Source: Gimesia benthica (GTDB lineage Bacteria > Planctomycetota > Planctomycetia > Planctomycetales > Planctomycetaceae). Taken from it: a DNA stretch of 64,000 nucleotides. The notes below the pieces were generated by a model. The model made no database searches, was not told where the DNA came from, and worked only from the letters and a program-made list of their open reading frames with translations. How positions within the stretch are numbered: the first letter of the stretch is position 1; each line of letters starts with the position of its first letter. The position numbers were made by a program, and so were the translations under genes. Of this stretch, positions 8,929 through 17,982 are shown piece after piece. Location of the stretch: contig NZ_CP043930.1 in NCBI RefSeq assembly GCF_009720525.1, positions 7,204,001-7,268,000 on the forward strand. The letters run 5' to 3'.

Positions 8929-9615
8929 TTATTCAAAATCAATGCCGAGACGGTACTTCAACTGATCAAGTTCTTCAATCGCTTCATCGCTGGAAGAGTG
9001 GACGTGTTCTGCTTCGGTGATAAATTTAAGTTCCGGATCGTGGGGAATCCCGTATTCATCCAGAATGCTCTCAAACTGATCAATTCCCTGACCGTACATG
9101 ATGAGCAGCTTATGCTCGTCGAATTGCACTTCCAGAGGGATCAATGGATTGAGCACAGCAATGCCGGCACAGCCATCGTTGAGCAGCAGATCTTCGTAAT
9201 CGTAGAGTGTACTTTTCAGGACGGGCAGATCCATGTGTTCCCGGTAGAGGTCCTGATGCTGGTTGTGGGCACCATCGTGACTGGTTTCCAGTACGACATC
9301 GACTTCATGACCCAGCGGATCGAGCAGATCGATAAACAGGTCGAACAGAACTTCACGGGAAGCGGAAGCCATCAGAACCGGAATTTTGATTCCGGATTCC
9401 TTGTCGGTGTAAACGTCATGTCGGTAACCGGCCTGCGGCACTACTTCCAGGTCGTAGGAAGGACGGATCGCATCGGTCAGCATGAAATCACCGTACTTGG
9501 CGATATTTAAATGCGTTTCCAGCTGGTCTTCTGAAAGACTTTCGAAACTGCTGCGCGATTTCCCCGCAGTATTGTCTCGATAGGTCGTCTTCAAAAATCG
9601 TTTCAAGAATCCCAT
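8929..9615 (-). CDS. conserved hypothetical cytosolic protein
   Basis: 228 residues, acidic, with no signal peptide or TM segment. The N-terminus is basic ('MGFLKRFLKTTYRDN'), the middle is rich in Asp/His ('VVLETSHDGAHNQHQD'), and the C-terminus is Glu-rich. I do not recognise a family. A GGGGAGAAG site precedes the ATG on the minus strand, supporting the start. It converges on the CRTAC1-like gene with only 6 bp between stops. It seems to be a stand-alone gene, because the next gene upstream is divergent and 609 bp away. Confidence 0.65.
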   Translation of the reverse strand: MGFLKRFLKTTYRDNTAGKSRSSFESLSEDQLETHLNIAKYGDFMLTDAIRPSYDLEVVPQAGYRHDVYTDKESGIKIPVLMASASREVLFDLFIDLLDPLGHEVDVVLETSHDGAHNQHQDLYREHMDLPVLKSTLYDYEDLLLNDGCAGIAVLNPLIPLEVQFDEHKLLIMYGQGIDQFESILDEYGIPHDPELKFITEAEHVHSSSDEAIEELDQLKYRLGIDFE

Positions 9616-10224
9616 GATTAAATCTTCTCCCCCTCACGAGAGGCGATTCTGTGATCGCCGTTGGCTTGAAGTGCCGTTTTATACTCTTTGATATGAATTG
9701 ATGTTTGCTTTTAACTTGATCCGCTGCTCGCTCTTGCAGGCCCGAAACGAGCGGGAATCAAAAAAACTCTAGCATGCGAAATGAGGGGAGGTCCGAAGTA
9801 GTCCTGATCTGATCTGCTTTTTCAGCGAGTCGAAGCCAAAAGAGCGGGCAGCAGGAAATAAGGAAAGAGTTCCAGACAGGGAAAAGATCCGTTTATAGCG
9901 ATCAGGTAATTTTCAGATCCGTTTTGTGGGATCGAGAATCGCTAAAATCGATCAGACGGGCTCGATCGTCAGGACAGGGGGCGGCTTGAAAAAATTCAGA
10001 CAATGTAATCAGGTATTGTTTATATAAATGTCTGTTTTAAAAGGAGTTAGATGCAAAAAAACAACCTGTGATACATCGGGGATTCGCTCTGGTGATCAAA
10101 TGAACGTACTCAGAGATACATATTGCACTGATTTGCCGTCCTAACTAAAATCCCGCTCCCTTCTTAACTCCTTTCGCGCGAATCTACACCAAACTCCAAC
10201 TAATTATCACTGAGTAATCCAGCC
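9616..10224. other. 609-bp intergenic region between divergent genes
   Basis: This region should hold promoters for the minus-strand gene ending at 9615 and for the DUF481 gene at 10225. It contains a direct repeat AGATCCGTTT near 9885 and 9915, several GATC/CGATCG-rich segments around 9880-9975, an AT-rich patch at 10015-10040, and a six-codon ORF with a good ribosome-binding site at 10041-10071. I see no further gene or RNA. Confidence 0.5.
10041..10071 (+). other. six-codon mini-ORF with strong Shine-Dalgarno
   Basis: AAGGAG (10041-10046) is followed after 4 nt by ATG at 10051 and the peptide MQKNNL, stop at 10069-10071. It lies about 150 bp upstream of the DUF481 gene on the same strand, so it could be a leader peptide or a chance occurrence. 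No attenuator-like hairpin is obvious after it. Confidence 0.25.
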
Positions 10225-11370
10225 ATGGATGGTCTAATGGGTTGTTTCCACCTCATTACAGGAAGAAAATATCGCTGGTACAGCCTGCGAATAATGATGC
10301 TCTGGCTGATGGTCTGTAGCCTGGGTAATGTGCTGTCTGCTGCAGAGCCGGTACCGGCAGAAACGCTCTATCTTAAGAGTGGGGAGTTCCTGGCGGGAGA
10401 AAGCGTCGGTTTTGAGTCGGGTAAGATCCTGTTTCAGCTGCCTGATGGGAGTGTCCGTAAGATTTCGCTGGAAGACGTGGATCGGCTCGAATACGCCGAG
10501 CTGGCGACCGACCCCGATGCTCCTCCTCCGGGTGAAGAACTGCTGGTCAGTAACGAGAACGTGGAACTTCCCCCGCTACCGGCCATGATCAATCAGACAC
10601 CGGTTCCGCAGCCGATCGGCGTTTCACCGGAGTTCGGTGATGTCGAAGATGAGAATACGTCTCCCTGGGATCGGGTGGAAAACTATTATGACACCTGCTG
10701 GGAATACGCTGAAATCTGGACCAAGCGGATGGAAATTGGCGGAACCTTCCTGGCAGGGAATACGCAGCGGGATTACGTTACCACCGCACTGCAACTGGAG
10801 AAGTCCGATGATGATAACCGGTTTCTGTTCGAGATTGGTGGACGCTGGGGACAGTCCAATGGTATTCGCGATGCCAACCGCTGGTACGGCAATACAACAC
10901 TGGACGTGGCGCGTACCACGAAGTGGATCGTCTTCGTAACCAACAAGAACGTTTATGACGAGTTTGAAAATCTGGACTGGCGGGGTACGATTTCCAGCGG
11001 TCTGGGTTACCGCTTTATCAATGAAAAAGATCGTCGATTGATCGTGCGTGTTGGTCCTGGTGGTACGCACGAAATTTATAACGATCCCAGTATGCGACGA
11101 ACCACGCTCGACGTCTTTGCCGAAATCGAATTCCACTGGCCCTTAGGGGACCATGCGAAACTCGAGCACAAACAGACCTGGACTCCCAGTGTGGACAATA
11201 TCCAGATTCTCCGTCTGACAAGCGAAACGGGGATCCTGTTCAAGCTGGACAACAAAGACCGCTGGAACCTGCGGCTGGGACTGCTGCAGGTCTACAACTC
11301 TTATCCCAACGCGGGCCGTAAGAAGAACGATTTTACCGGAACGGTCTCCCTGGTTTACACGCGAAAATAA
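10225..11370 (+). CDS. DUF481 (YdiY-like) outer-membrane protein
   Basis: 381 residues. A signal sequence (hydrophobic 'MMLWLMVCSLGNVLSA', cleavage near 'SAAEP') precedes an N-terminal segment about how a transcript-like 'LYLKSGEFLAGE...LPDGSVRKISLEDVDRLEYAE' motif, commonly found before DUF481 domains in planctomycetes. From about residue 165 come alternating polar/hydrophobic strands ('GGTFLAGNTQRDYVTTALQL', 'GRWGQSNG') ending in 'TGTVSLVYTRK', an aromatic C-terminal strand typical of beta-barrels. Known relatives are salt-induced outer-membrane proteins of unknown function. The start is one of several nearby ATGs. It converges on the M28 peptidase gene with an 11-bp gap. Confidence 0.8.
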   Translation: MDGLMGCFHLITGRKYRWYSLRIMMLWLMVCSLGNVLSAAEPVPAETLYLKSGEFLAGESVGFESGKILFQLPDGSVRKISLEDVDRLEYAELATDPDAPPPGEELLVSNENVELPPLPAMINQTPVPQPIGVSPEFGDVEDENTSPWDRVENYYDTCWEYAEIWTKRMEIGGTFLAGNTQRDYVTTALQLEKSDDDNRFLFEIGGRWGQSNGIRDANRWYGNTTLDVARTTKWIVFVTNKNVYDEFENLDWRGTISSGLGYRFINEKDRRLIVRVGPGGTHEIYNDPSMRRTTLDVFAEIEFHWPLGDHAKLEHKQTWTPSVDNIQILRLTSETGILFKLDNKDRWNLRLGLLQVYNSYPNAGRKKNDFTGTVSLVYTRK

Positions 11371-11381
11371 ACAGATAACGC

Positions 11382-13454
11382 TTATTTGGGTTTACCCAGC
11401 TTCACGGTCAGTTTGACTCGCTTTCCGTCCCGCAGGACAGTGACCTCTACCTCCTCGCCGGCGGAAAACATCCGCAGGGCCAGGTCGAAGTCATCCAGAC
11501 CATCGATTTTCGTCTTGCCCATCTTGATGATGGCGTCGCCGGCTTTGAGACCCGCTTTGTCAGCCGGACTGCCGGGAGAAGCTCCCGAAATGTGATAGCC
11601 GGGGCCTTCGCCACCGAAGTCCGGAATACTGCCGAAGTAAGGCCGGTTCCCGGAACGCATGGTCGCGGCAGGACGCTCGATCTTCACGTATTGAGGACGG
11701 TCGGGGTTTTTTGCAGTCGCGATAGCGATCTCTTCCAGAAACCCGATGATCCGTTCCATGCCCGGGATATTGATTTTGTCCCAGTCATCAGAGGGACGGT
11801 GGTAGTCGCTGTGAGTTCCCGTAAAGAGGTGCAGTACCGGAATCTGCTTGCCGTAAAAAGAGCTGTGATCACTGGGACCGAACCCTTCCGGCTTGAGTGA
11901 GAGTTTCAGGTCGTAGGCTTTCGCAGTATTTTCTACCAGTTTTTCCCAGCGGGGGGCGGTGCCGGTACCGAATACGGTCAATTTGTCGTCAGTTAAACGT
12001 CCGACCATATCCATGTTGAGCATCGCCACGGTGTTCTTCAGGTCAAACACGGGATTTTTGACGTAATGTGCTGAGCCGATCAGTCCCCGTTCTTCACCAG
12101 TAAAGGCGATAAAGACCAGGCGGCGAGGCAGGGGCTCCTTGCGAGCTGCCAGCTTGCGGGCCAGCTCGATCAGGGCCACGGTCCCCGAGGCATTGTCGTC
12201 AGCACCGTTGTGGACATCAGTCGAACCGGGGGCCAGCGAACCTTCACCGCCATAACCAACATGATCATAGTGTGCGCCGATGACGATGGTTTCATCAGCG
12301 TGAGGCCCTTTACCTTCCAGCACGCCAATCACATTTTTGACTTCTGTGCGAATCTGTTCGACCGAAATTTCGCCCTGGGCTTTCCACTGGGGTAACGCGA
12401 AGCTTTCCGGCTTGAAAGTTTCGTCGATTTTACCTTCCAGTTCCTGCAGCGTTGGTTTCCCGGCGTCCTTGAAGAGTTCGTTACACTTTTCGATGGTGAT
12501 GTGAGCGATTGGAATTGAACGGCCATCTCCGCTGCCGGCATACCCAAATTCCATCAGCCGGTCGAAATGCGCCTCTTTCAGATTCTTACGTGCCTGCTGC
12601 ACGTCGTGCAGAGCTTTTTTCAGGGTGACTGCACTGCTTTCCTCTTTATCCTTCGCTGCTTTTTCCCATTTTTCGGTAGCGAGAATCAGTTCTTCAATCG
12701 CGTCCTGTTCCAGTTCGCGGGCCTCTTTTTTGTGTTCCTGCGTAGAATAGTAATCGTTGACGAACAGGATCGCTTTGGCACCTTTGCCGAACGCGGTGCT
12801 CACTTTGTAGCGGAGTGCTGCATAACGTGAAATGCCGTGTGCCCCTGCGAACGGGCTCTCTTTATCGCCCTGCTGGGGAGTGCGACGCATGATGATGACG
12901 ACCTTGTCTTTCACATCGACGTTGGCATAGTCATTGTATTTCGCGTCCTGGGCATCGATGCCGTATCCGCAGAAGACTACTTCCGCATCAAATTTTCCCG
13001 AGCCGCCGAACGAGCAGGAGCGGAAATCCTTGTTGTAGGCGAGGGGAATTGTTTTACCGTCCGGTCCGGTCAACTGCAGTTCGTTGGTCGGTCCCAGTTT
13101 GCTGCCCGTGTTGATGGTGAATTTCTGAAAGGCACTTTCTTCGACCGTTGTCACATCCAGGCCGGCTGCTTTGAATTCTTTGACGATATAATCCGCAGCG
13201 AGGTTGATGCCCTGAGTGTCGACCCCACGCCCTTCGAGTTCATCGGAGGCCAGGTATTTGATCGCGTCCAGCATCCGTTTACCGCTGGCGGAATTGACTT
13301 CCGTTTTGGCTTTTGCGCTGGCGGGTTTGGTCGGAGTTTCGGCCCGCAGGCTGGCAGGGCCGGTAATCAGTGAGAGGCTGACGCCACATACGAAAAGCAG
13401 ACCGTATCCGGTTGCGAGTAATCTGGAAATCCGGTTCGAGTTCAGAACAGACAT
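11382..13454 (-). CDS. secreted M28-family metallopeptidase with PA and PDZ domains
   Basis: 690 residues. An N-terminal signal (about 10-38) is followed by a PA-type insert domain (about 150-300). The M28 catalytic domain (about 385-575) shows the di-zinc ligands in 'GAHYDHVG', 'NGADDNASG', 'FTGEERGLIGS', 'LNMDMVGRL' and 'THSDYHRPSDDWDKIN'. A C-terminal PDZ domain (about 605-690, 'SPADKAGLKAGDAIIKM') probably helps substrate binding. It is likely an exported aminopeptidase that supplies amino acids from peptides. It stands alone, with its promoter in 13455-13761 and its stop 11 bp from the convergent DUF481 gene. Confidence 0.9.
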   Translation of the reverse strand: MSVLNSNRISRLLATGYGLLFVCGVSLSLITGPASLRAETPTKPASAKAKTEVNSASGKRMLDAIKYLASDELEGRGVDTQGINLAADYIVKEFKAAGLDVTTVEESAFQKFTINTGSKLGPTNELQLTGPDGKTIPLAYNKDFRSCSFGGSGKFDAEVVFCGYGIDAQDAKYNDYANVDVKDKVVIIMRRTPQQGDKESPFAGAHGISRYAALRYKVSTAFGKGAKAILFVNDYYSTQEHKKEARELEQDAIEELILATEKWEKAAKDKEESSAVTLKKALHDVQQARKNLKEAHFDRLMEFGYAGSGDGRSIPIAHITIEKCNELFKDAGKPTLQELEGKIDETFKPESFALPQWKAQGEISVEQIRTEVKNVIGVLEGKGPHADETIVIGAHYDHVGYGGEGSLAPGSTDVHNGADDNASGTVALIELARKLAARKEPLPRRLVFIAFTGEERGLIGSAHYVKNPVFDLKNTVAMLNMDMVGRLTDDKLTVFGTGTAPRWEKLVENTAKAYDLKLSLKPEGFGPSDHSSFYGKQIPVLHLFTGTHSDYHRPSDDWDKINIPGMERIIGFLEEIAIATAKNPDRPQYVKIERPAATMRSGNRPYFGSIPDFGGEGPGYHISGASPGSPADKAGLKAGDAIIKMGKTKIDGLDDFDLALRMFSAGEEVEVTVLRDGKRVKLTVKLGKPK

Positions 13455-13761
13455 ATAACCTCTTTCTCCACAGGTTTTTGAAAAGGGGGCCTGTTGTCTT
13501 TACGCGTTCGTCTGGAAGACTGTTGGAAGCGGGACGCACTACTATCAAGCGCGCCTCCGATATTATCATTTTCGCAATTCCCGTGCTGAATGGAAGCCTG
13601 TTAATAAAGATAAATCAAAAAACATATTTGTTCCCAACTCTTTTTTGCTGTTGCGTTTACGAAGCAGCGGCCTGAACTGGCGAATTGCCGGCGGAACGGG
13701 TAGAGTCTAAAAGAGAACCCCACCGTGAGCACATGGACTATGTCGCTTACGGGATGCACAA
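13455..13761. other. divergent promoter region, 307 bp
   Basis: The gap separates the M28 peptidase (minus) from the acyl-CoA ligase operon (plus) and must carry promoters for both. An AT-rich patch at about 13597-13640 is the most promoter-like part. I could not define paired -35/-10 boxes or an operator. Confidence 0.4.
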
Positions 13762-13779
13762 TTGAACTGGGAATCACTC

Positions 13780-15819
13780 ATGGACATCACAGCGGCAGCG
13801 CTCGAAAACTGTGGTCTCTCGCCTGAAACAGCGGTTCAGCTGCAACAGAGACTACAGGCACTACCTTCACAGCACGAAAATGAACTCTGGCAGACGCTGG
13901 TCACAGATTTCCTCACTCCCGAACTCCCGTTCGCCGTCCATCAGCTGTTGTATCAGAGCGTCTATCAGAGACAGCTCGAAAGTGGTACGCCCGCCCCGGC
14001 CTGGTTTCCAGGGGAGCGGGAATTGTCGGAATCCAATCTGGCCGGCTGGCTGAATGAGTTGAATCTGCACAGTATGGAAGATCTGCACTCCTGGTCGGTG
14101 CACGATCGAAGCCATTTTACGCAGAAGCTGATCGATTCCCTGCGGATCCGGTATCAGGAGCCGCCGCGTGAGATCATGAACGTTGAGGCAGGTATCGAAC
14201 AGGTCCAGTGGCTGACCGGGGCGCGTTTGAATATCGTCGAGAGTTGTTTTCGCGATAAATCCGACGAGACAGCCGTCTGCTTCCAGAAAGGAAGTTCGGA
14301 ACTGCAGCAACTCAGCTACACTGAATTGAAACAGCTGACCGCGCAGGTGGCCAATGGACTGCGGGAAGCGGGTTACGAACCCGGAAGCCGGATTGCCGTC
14401 ATGATGCCGATGACGGTGGAATCGGTGGCAATTTTTCTGGGAATCATCGCCGCCGGTTGTGTGGTGGTGACCATTGCCGACAGCTTCTCCGCCGAGGAGA
14501 TGCAGGTGCGGCTGAAGATTACCAAGCCGGAACTCATCTTCATCCAAGATGTTATCTCCCGCGGCAGCAGGCAGTTACCCCTCTATACCAAGCTGGGGGC
14601 GGAACAACGGCTCCCCGCGATCGTGCTACCCGAACAGGGGACATTACAGGTGCCGCTCCGCGCAGGTGACCGACCCTGGTCGGAGTTTCTTTCGGAGAAC
14701 CGGGAGCTGACCTGTGAGCCCCGCAATCCGCACGATGAGACCACGATTCTCTTTTCTTCCGGAACGACGGGAAATCCGAAAGGGATTCCCTGGGATCAGA
14801 CCACGCCGATCAAATCCGCCGGCGATGGCTTTCTGCATCACGACATTCAGGCCGGAGATGTCGTCTGCTGGCCGACCAACCTGGGCTGGATGATGGGCCC
14901 CTGGCTGGTCTATGCCACGTTGATCAACGACGCCACTCTCGCGTTGAGCGATGCGGTGCCCACCAGCCGTTCGTTTTGTGAGTTCGTACAGAACGCCCGC
15001 GTGACCATGCTGGGGCTGGTACCCAGTATTGTCTCTGCCTGGCGGAGCCAGGATAGTGTCGCCGGGCTGGACTGGACGCAGATCAAGGTTTTCAGTTCGA
15101 CCGGGGAATGTTCGAATCCGGACGACATGCTCTGGCTGATGTCGCGGGCCGGTTATCGCCCCGTGATTGAATACTGTGGCGGAACCGAGACCGGCGGCGG
15201 TTACATTACGGGCACAGTCTTGAAGCCGGGTGTGCCCGGCCTGTTTGCCTGCCCGGCGGTCGGTTTCGACTGGCTGCTGCTGGATGAAACAGGGCACCTG
15301 ACCGAAAACGGCGAAGTCTTCTTTGTGCCTCCCGTGATTGGCTTGTCGACCCGCCTGATCAACCGCGATCATCATGAGGTCTACTTTGCCGATATCCCCC
15401 CGGGACCGGAGGGCGAATTGTTGCGTCGGCACGGCGATCAGATTGAAGCATTGCCCGACGGTTATTTCCGGGCGCAGGGCCGGATTGACGATGCGATGAA
15501 CCTGGGAGGGATCAAAGTCAGCTCCGTGCAGATTGAGGAACTGCTCACCCAGGCAGAGGGCGTACGGGAAGTGGCTGCGATTGCGGTCCCACCGGCGGGC
15601 GGCGGTCCGAGTCTACTGGTGATTTATGTCGTCATGCAGCCGGAAGCGAACTTCGAGGCAGAGGCACTGCAGTCCAGCATGCAGCAGATCATTCGCAGTC
15701 AGCTCAATCCACTGTTTAAAATACAGGCGGTGCGCGAGATCGAACAGTTGCCCCGCACGGCATCCAACAAAGTGATGCGGCGGAAATTACGGGATTTATT
15801 TCAAGGTTCAGAAACATGA
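13780..15819 (+). CDS. AMP-dependent acyl-CoA synthetase (acetoacetate/acyl-CoA ligase-like)
   Basis: About 679 residues in the ANL superfamily. The P-loop 'ILFSSGTTGNPKGIPW' lies near residue 322, the acyl-pocket region is 'WPTNLGWMMGPWLVYATL', the aromatic/Glu motif is 'EYCGGTETGGGYITG', and the C-terminal adenylation Lys lies in 'TASNKVMRRKLR'. The middle resembles plant acyl-activating enzymes 17/18 and acetyl/acetoacetyl-CoA synthetases. It should join a carboxylate to CoA at ATP expense. The operon partners (thiolase, two dehydrogenases) favour acetoacetate or 3-hydroxybutyrate as substrate, by inference. The ATG at 13780 is used; an in-frame TTG at 13762 is an alternative. It overlaps the thiolase start by 4 bp (ATGA). 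Confidence 0.85.
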   Translation: MDITAAALENCGLSPETAVQLQQRLQALPSQHENELWQTLVTDFLTPELPFAVHQLLYQSVYQRQLESGTPAPAWFPGERELSESNLAGWLNELNLHSMEDLHSWSVHDRSHFTQKLIDSLRIRYQEPPREIMNVEAGIEQVQWLTGARLNIVESCFRDKSDETAVCFQKGSSELQQLSYTELKQLTAQVANGLREAGYEPGSRIAVMMPMTVESVAIFLGIIAAGCVVVTIADSFSAEEMQVRLKITKPELIFIQDVISRGSRQLPLYTKLGAEQRLPAIVLPEQGTLQVPLRAGDRPWSEFLSENRELTCEPRNPHDETTILFSSGTTGNPKGIPWDQTTPIKSAGDGFLHHDIQAGDVVCWPTNLGWMMGPWLVYATLINDATLALSDAVPTSRSFCEFVQNARVTMLGLVPSIVSAWRSQDSVAGLDWTQIKVFSSTGECSNPDDMLWLMSRAGYRPVIEYCGGTETGGGYITGTVLKPGVPGLFACPAVGFDWLLLDETGHLTENGEVFFVPPVIGLSTRLINRDHHEVYFADIPPGPEGELLRRHGDQIEALPDGYFRAQGRIDDAMNLGGIKVSSVQIEELLTQAEGVREVAAIAVPPAGGGPSLLVIYVVMQPEANFEAEALQSSMQQIIRSQLNPLFKIQAVREIEQLPRTASNKVMRRKLRDLFQGSET

Positions 15820-17015
15820 GTCAGCAGGGAGAACAGCGGGTTGCCATTCTGGGAGCCGTCCGCACACCCATTGGTGCCTTCAACGGTGCCTTTCAGAATC
15901 TGTCGGCAGTCCAGTTGGGCACGACGGCCATCAAAGAGACACTCAAGCGAAGTCATTTGACTGCACTGCAGGTGGATGAAGTCATCCTGGGGCAGGTCTT
16001 CACCGCCGGCTGTGGTATGAACCCGGCGCGACAGGCGGCCGTGCACGCGGGCATTCCTTATCATGTCCCGGCGACGACCGTGAACATGGTTTGCGGGTCC
16101 GGACTGAAGTCGGTCGCTCTGGGAATGCAGTCCATTCTGTGTGGCAAGTCGCGTGTCGTTCTGGCGGGCGGGATGGAGAGCATGAGCAACACTCCCTATC
16201 TGTTAAAAGGGGCTCGCAGCGGATTCAAGATGGGGGATCAACAGCTCGTCGATTCCATGATCCACGATGCCTTGTGGGACGCCTTTTATGATTGCCATAT
16301 GGGCATTACCGCCGAGAACCTGGCAGAGAAATACGAGGTGACGCGCGAAGACCAGGACCGTTTTGCGGTACAGAGCCAGCAGCGTTACCAGGCAGCCCTG
16401 GAAGCGGGGAAATTCGACGAGGAAATCGTGGGCGTCTCGGTGCCACAGCGTAAAGGGGAACCGCAGCTGGTTTCCGTCGACGAACACCCGCGGAAAGAAA
16501 CGAGCCTGGAAACAATCTCGTGTCTGCGTCCGTCCTTCAAAAAAGAGGGAGGGACCGTGACCGCTGCGAATTCCTCGGGGATCAACGACGGTGCTGCAAC
16601 CCTGGTGATTGCCTCGGAAGCATTCGTTGAAGAACAGAAGCTGCAACCGCTGGCCTGGATTCGCAGCTTTTCGAATGTGGGACTGGATCCACAGTTTATG
16701 GGGATGGGGCCGGCCAATGCGATTGAAGATCTGTTGCAGGACGCGGGGTTGAAACTCGCGGACATCGATCTGCTGGAAGTGAATGAAGCCTTTGCCGCAC
16801 AGGCCCTGGCGGTCGGCAAGAAACTGGGCTGGGATGAAGCCCGTGTGAACGTCAACGGCGGGGCGATTGCCCTGGGACATCCCCTGGGGGCCAGCGGAGC
16901 CCGCGTGGCAGTAACACTGCTGCATGAGATGCGGAAACAGCAGGCGGCCCGCGGCATTGCCTCGCTCTGCATTGGGGGCGGCATGGGAATCGCGATGTTA
17001 TTTGAGTCCGCTTGA
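15816..17015 (+). CDS. acetyl-CoA C-acetyltransferase (thiolase)
   Basis: 399 residues, the normal thiolase length. The nucleophile is C93 in 'NMVCGSGLKS', the His is H355 in 'ALGHPLGASGAR', and the second Cys is C385 in 'CIGGGMGIA'. It would cleave acetoacetyl-CoA to two acetyl-CoA or run in reverse. The ATGA overlap with the upstream ligase implies translational coupling. The 3-hydroxyacyl-CoA dehydrogenase gene follows after 31 bp with AAGAGGA as its ribosome-binding site. Confidence 0.95.
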   Translation: MSQQGEQRVAILGAVRTPIGAFNGAFQNLSAVQLGTTAIKETLKRSHLTALQVDEVILGQVFTAGCGMNPARQAAVHAGIPYHVPATTVNMVCGSGLKSVALGMQSILCGKSRVVLAGGMESMSNTPYLLKGARSGFKMGDQQLVDSMIHDALWDAFYDCHMGITAENLAEKYEVTREDQDRFAVQSQQRYQAALEAGKFDEEIVGVSVPQRKGEPQLVSVDEHPRKETSLETISCLRPSFKKEGGTVTAANSSGINDGAATLVIASEAFVEEQKLQPLAWIRSFSNVGLDPQFMGMGPANAIEDLLQDAGLKLADIDLLEVNEAFAAQALAVGKKLGWDEARVNVNGGAIALGHPLGASGARVAVTLLHEMRKQQAARGIASLCIGGGMGIAMLFESA

Positions 17016-17046
17016 AGTGACTATCTAAGAAAGAGGACGTTACAGC

Positions 17047-17979
17047 ATGCAGGAAATTGGGATTCTGGGAGCAGGTTTGATCGGGGCGAGCTGGGCCTCT
17101 TTTTTCGCGGCGCAGGGGCTGAATGTCCGCATCTATGATGTGAACGAGGAAGTGAAACAGCAGGCCCTCGGCGTGGCGGAGAACAATCTGCAGCGGCTGG
17201 TCAAACTGGAACTGCTCAGCGAGGAAGCGAAAGCCGTCGGTCTCCAGAATCTGCAACTGGTTGACTCCATGCAGGAGTTGTTAACTGATGTAGAATACGT
17301 TCAGGAATCGGTGATTGAAGATTACGAGATCAAAGCCGACGTCTATCGGCAGTTCGAGCAATCTGCTCCCGAGACCGCCATTCTGGCCAGCAGTTCTTCG
17401 GGACTGTTGATGACGCGAATGCAGTCGGTGCTGCAGCACCCCGGGCGGGCATTGATTGCGCATCCCTTCAATCCGCCGCACCTGATCCCACTGGTGGAAC
17501 TGGTGCCCGGCGAACAGACAGCGCCAGAGACCGTCGAACGGGTGCGCGACTTTTTCCAGCAACTGGGCAAGTATCCCGTGATCCTCAATAAGGAAGTGCC
17601 TGGTCACATCGCCAACCGACTGGCGGCGGCGATCTGGCGCGAGTCGCTGGCCTTACTGGATGAAGGGGTCGCCAGCGTCGAAGACATTGATGCGGCCCTC
17701 TGCCAGGGACCGGGTCTGCGCTGGGCGCTGATGGGACAGCACCTGATTTATGAACTGGGGGGCGGCGAGGGCGGCTACGAGAAGTTCTTCGATACCATCG
17801 GGGCTTCGTTCGAAGCGTACTGGGAAGACATGCAGACCTGGACCCGGATTCCCGAGTCAGCCAAAGAGAAAGCAGTGGCGGGCACGCAGAAGTACCTCGA
17901 ACAACAGGGGCGAGCCGAGCGGGCTGCCTGGCGCGATGAGAAGCTGGCGCGGATTCAGCAGATTCTGAAAGAGGAATAA
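17047..17979 (+). CDS. 3-hydroxyacyl-CoA dehydrogenase family protein (single-domain, CRYL1/carnitine dehydrogenase-like)
   Basis: 310 residues. The Rossmann motif 'GILGAGLIGASWASFFAAQG' lies at the N-terminus, and the catalytic His region is 'HPFNPPHLIPLVELV'. A C-terminal helical domain with 'LRWALMGQHL' follows. Single-domain enzymes like this include 3-hydroxybutyryl-CoA dehydrogenase, L-carnitine dehydrogenase and L-gulonate 3-dehydrogenase (lambda-crystallin). The Pro-Pro-His form of the motif and 'GPGLRWA' lean towards the carnitine/gulonate branch, so acting on a free hydroxy acid is possible. It is flanked by thiolase and 3-hydroxybutyrate dehydrogenase in one operon, with only 3 bp to the next start codon. 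Confidence 0.82.
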   Translation: MQEIGILGAGLIGASWASFFAAQGLNVRIYDVNEEVKQQALGVAENNLQRLVKLELLSEEAKAVGLQNLQLVDSMQELLTDVEYVQESVIEDYEIKADVYRQFEQSAPETAILASSSSGLLMTRMQSVLQHPGRALIAHPFNPPHLIPLVELVPGEQTAPETVERVRDFFQQLGKYPVILNKEVPGHIANRLAAAIWRESLALLDEGVASVEDIDAALCQGPGLRWALMGQHLIYELGGGEGGYEKFFDTIGASFEAYWEDMQTWTRIPESAKEKAVAGTQKYLEQQGRAERAAWRDEKLARIQQILKEE

Positions 17980-17982
17980 ATC

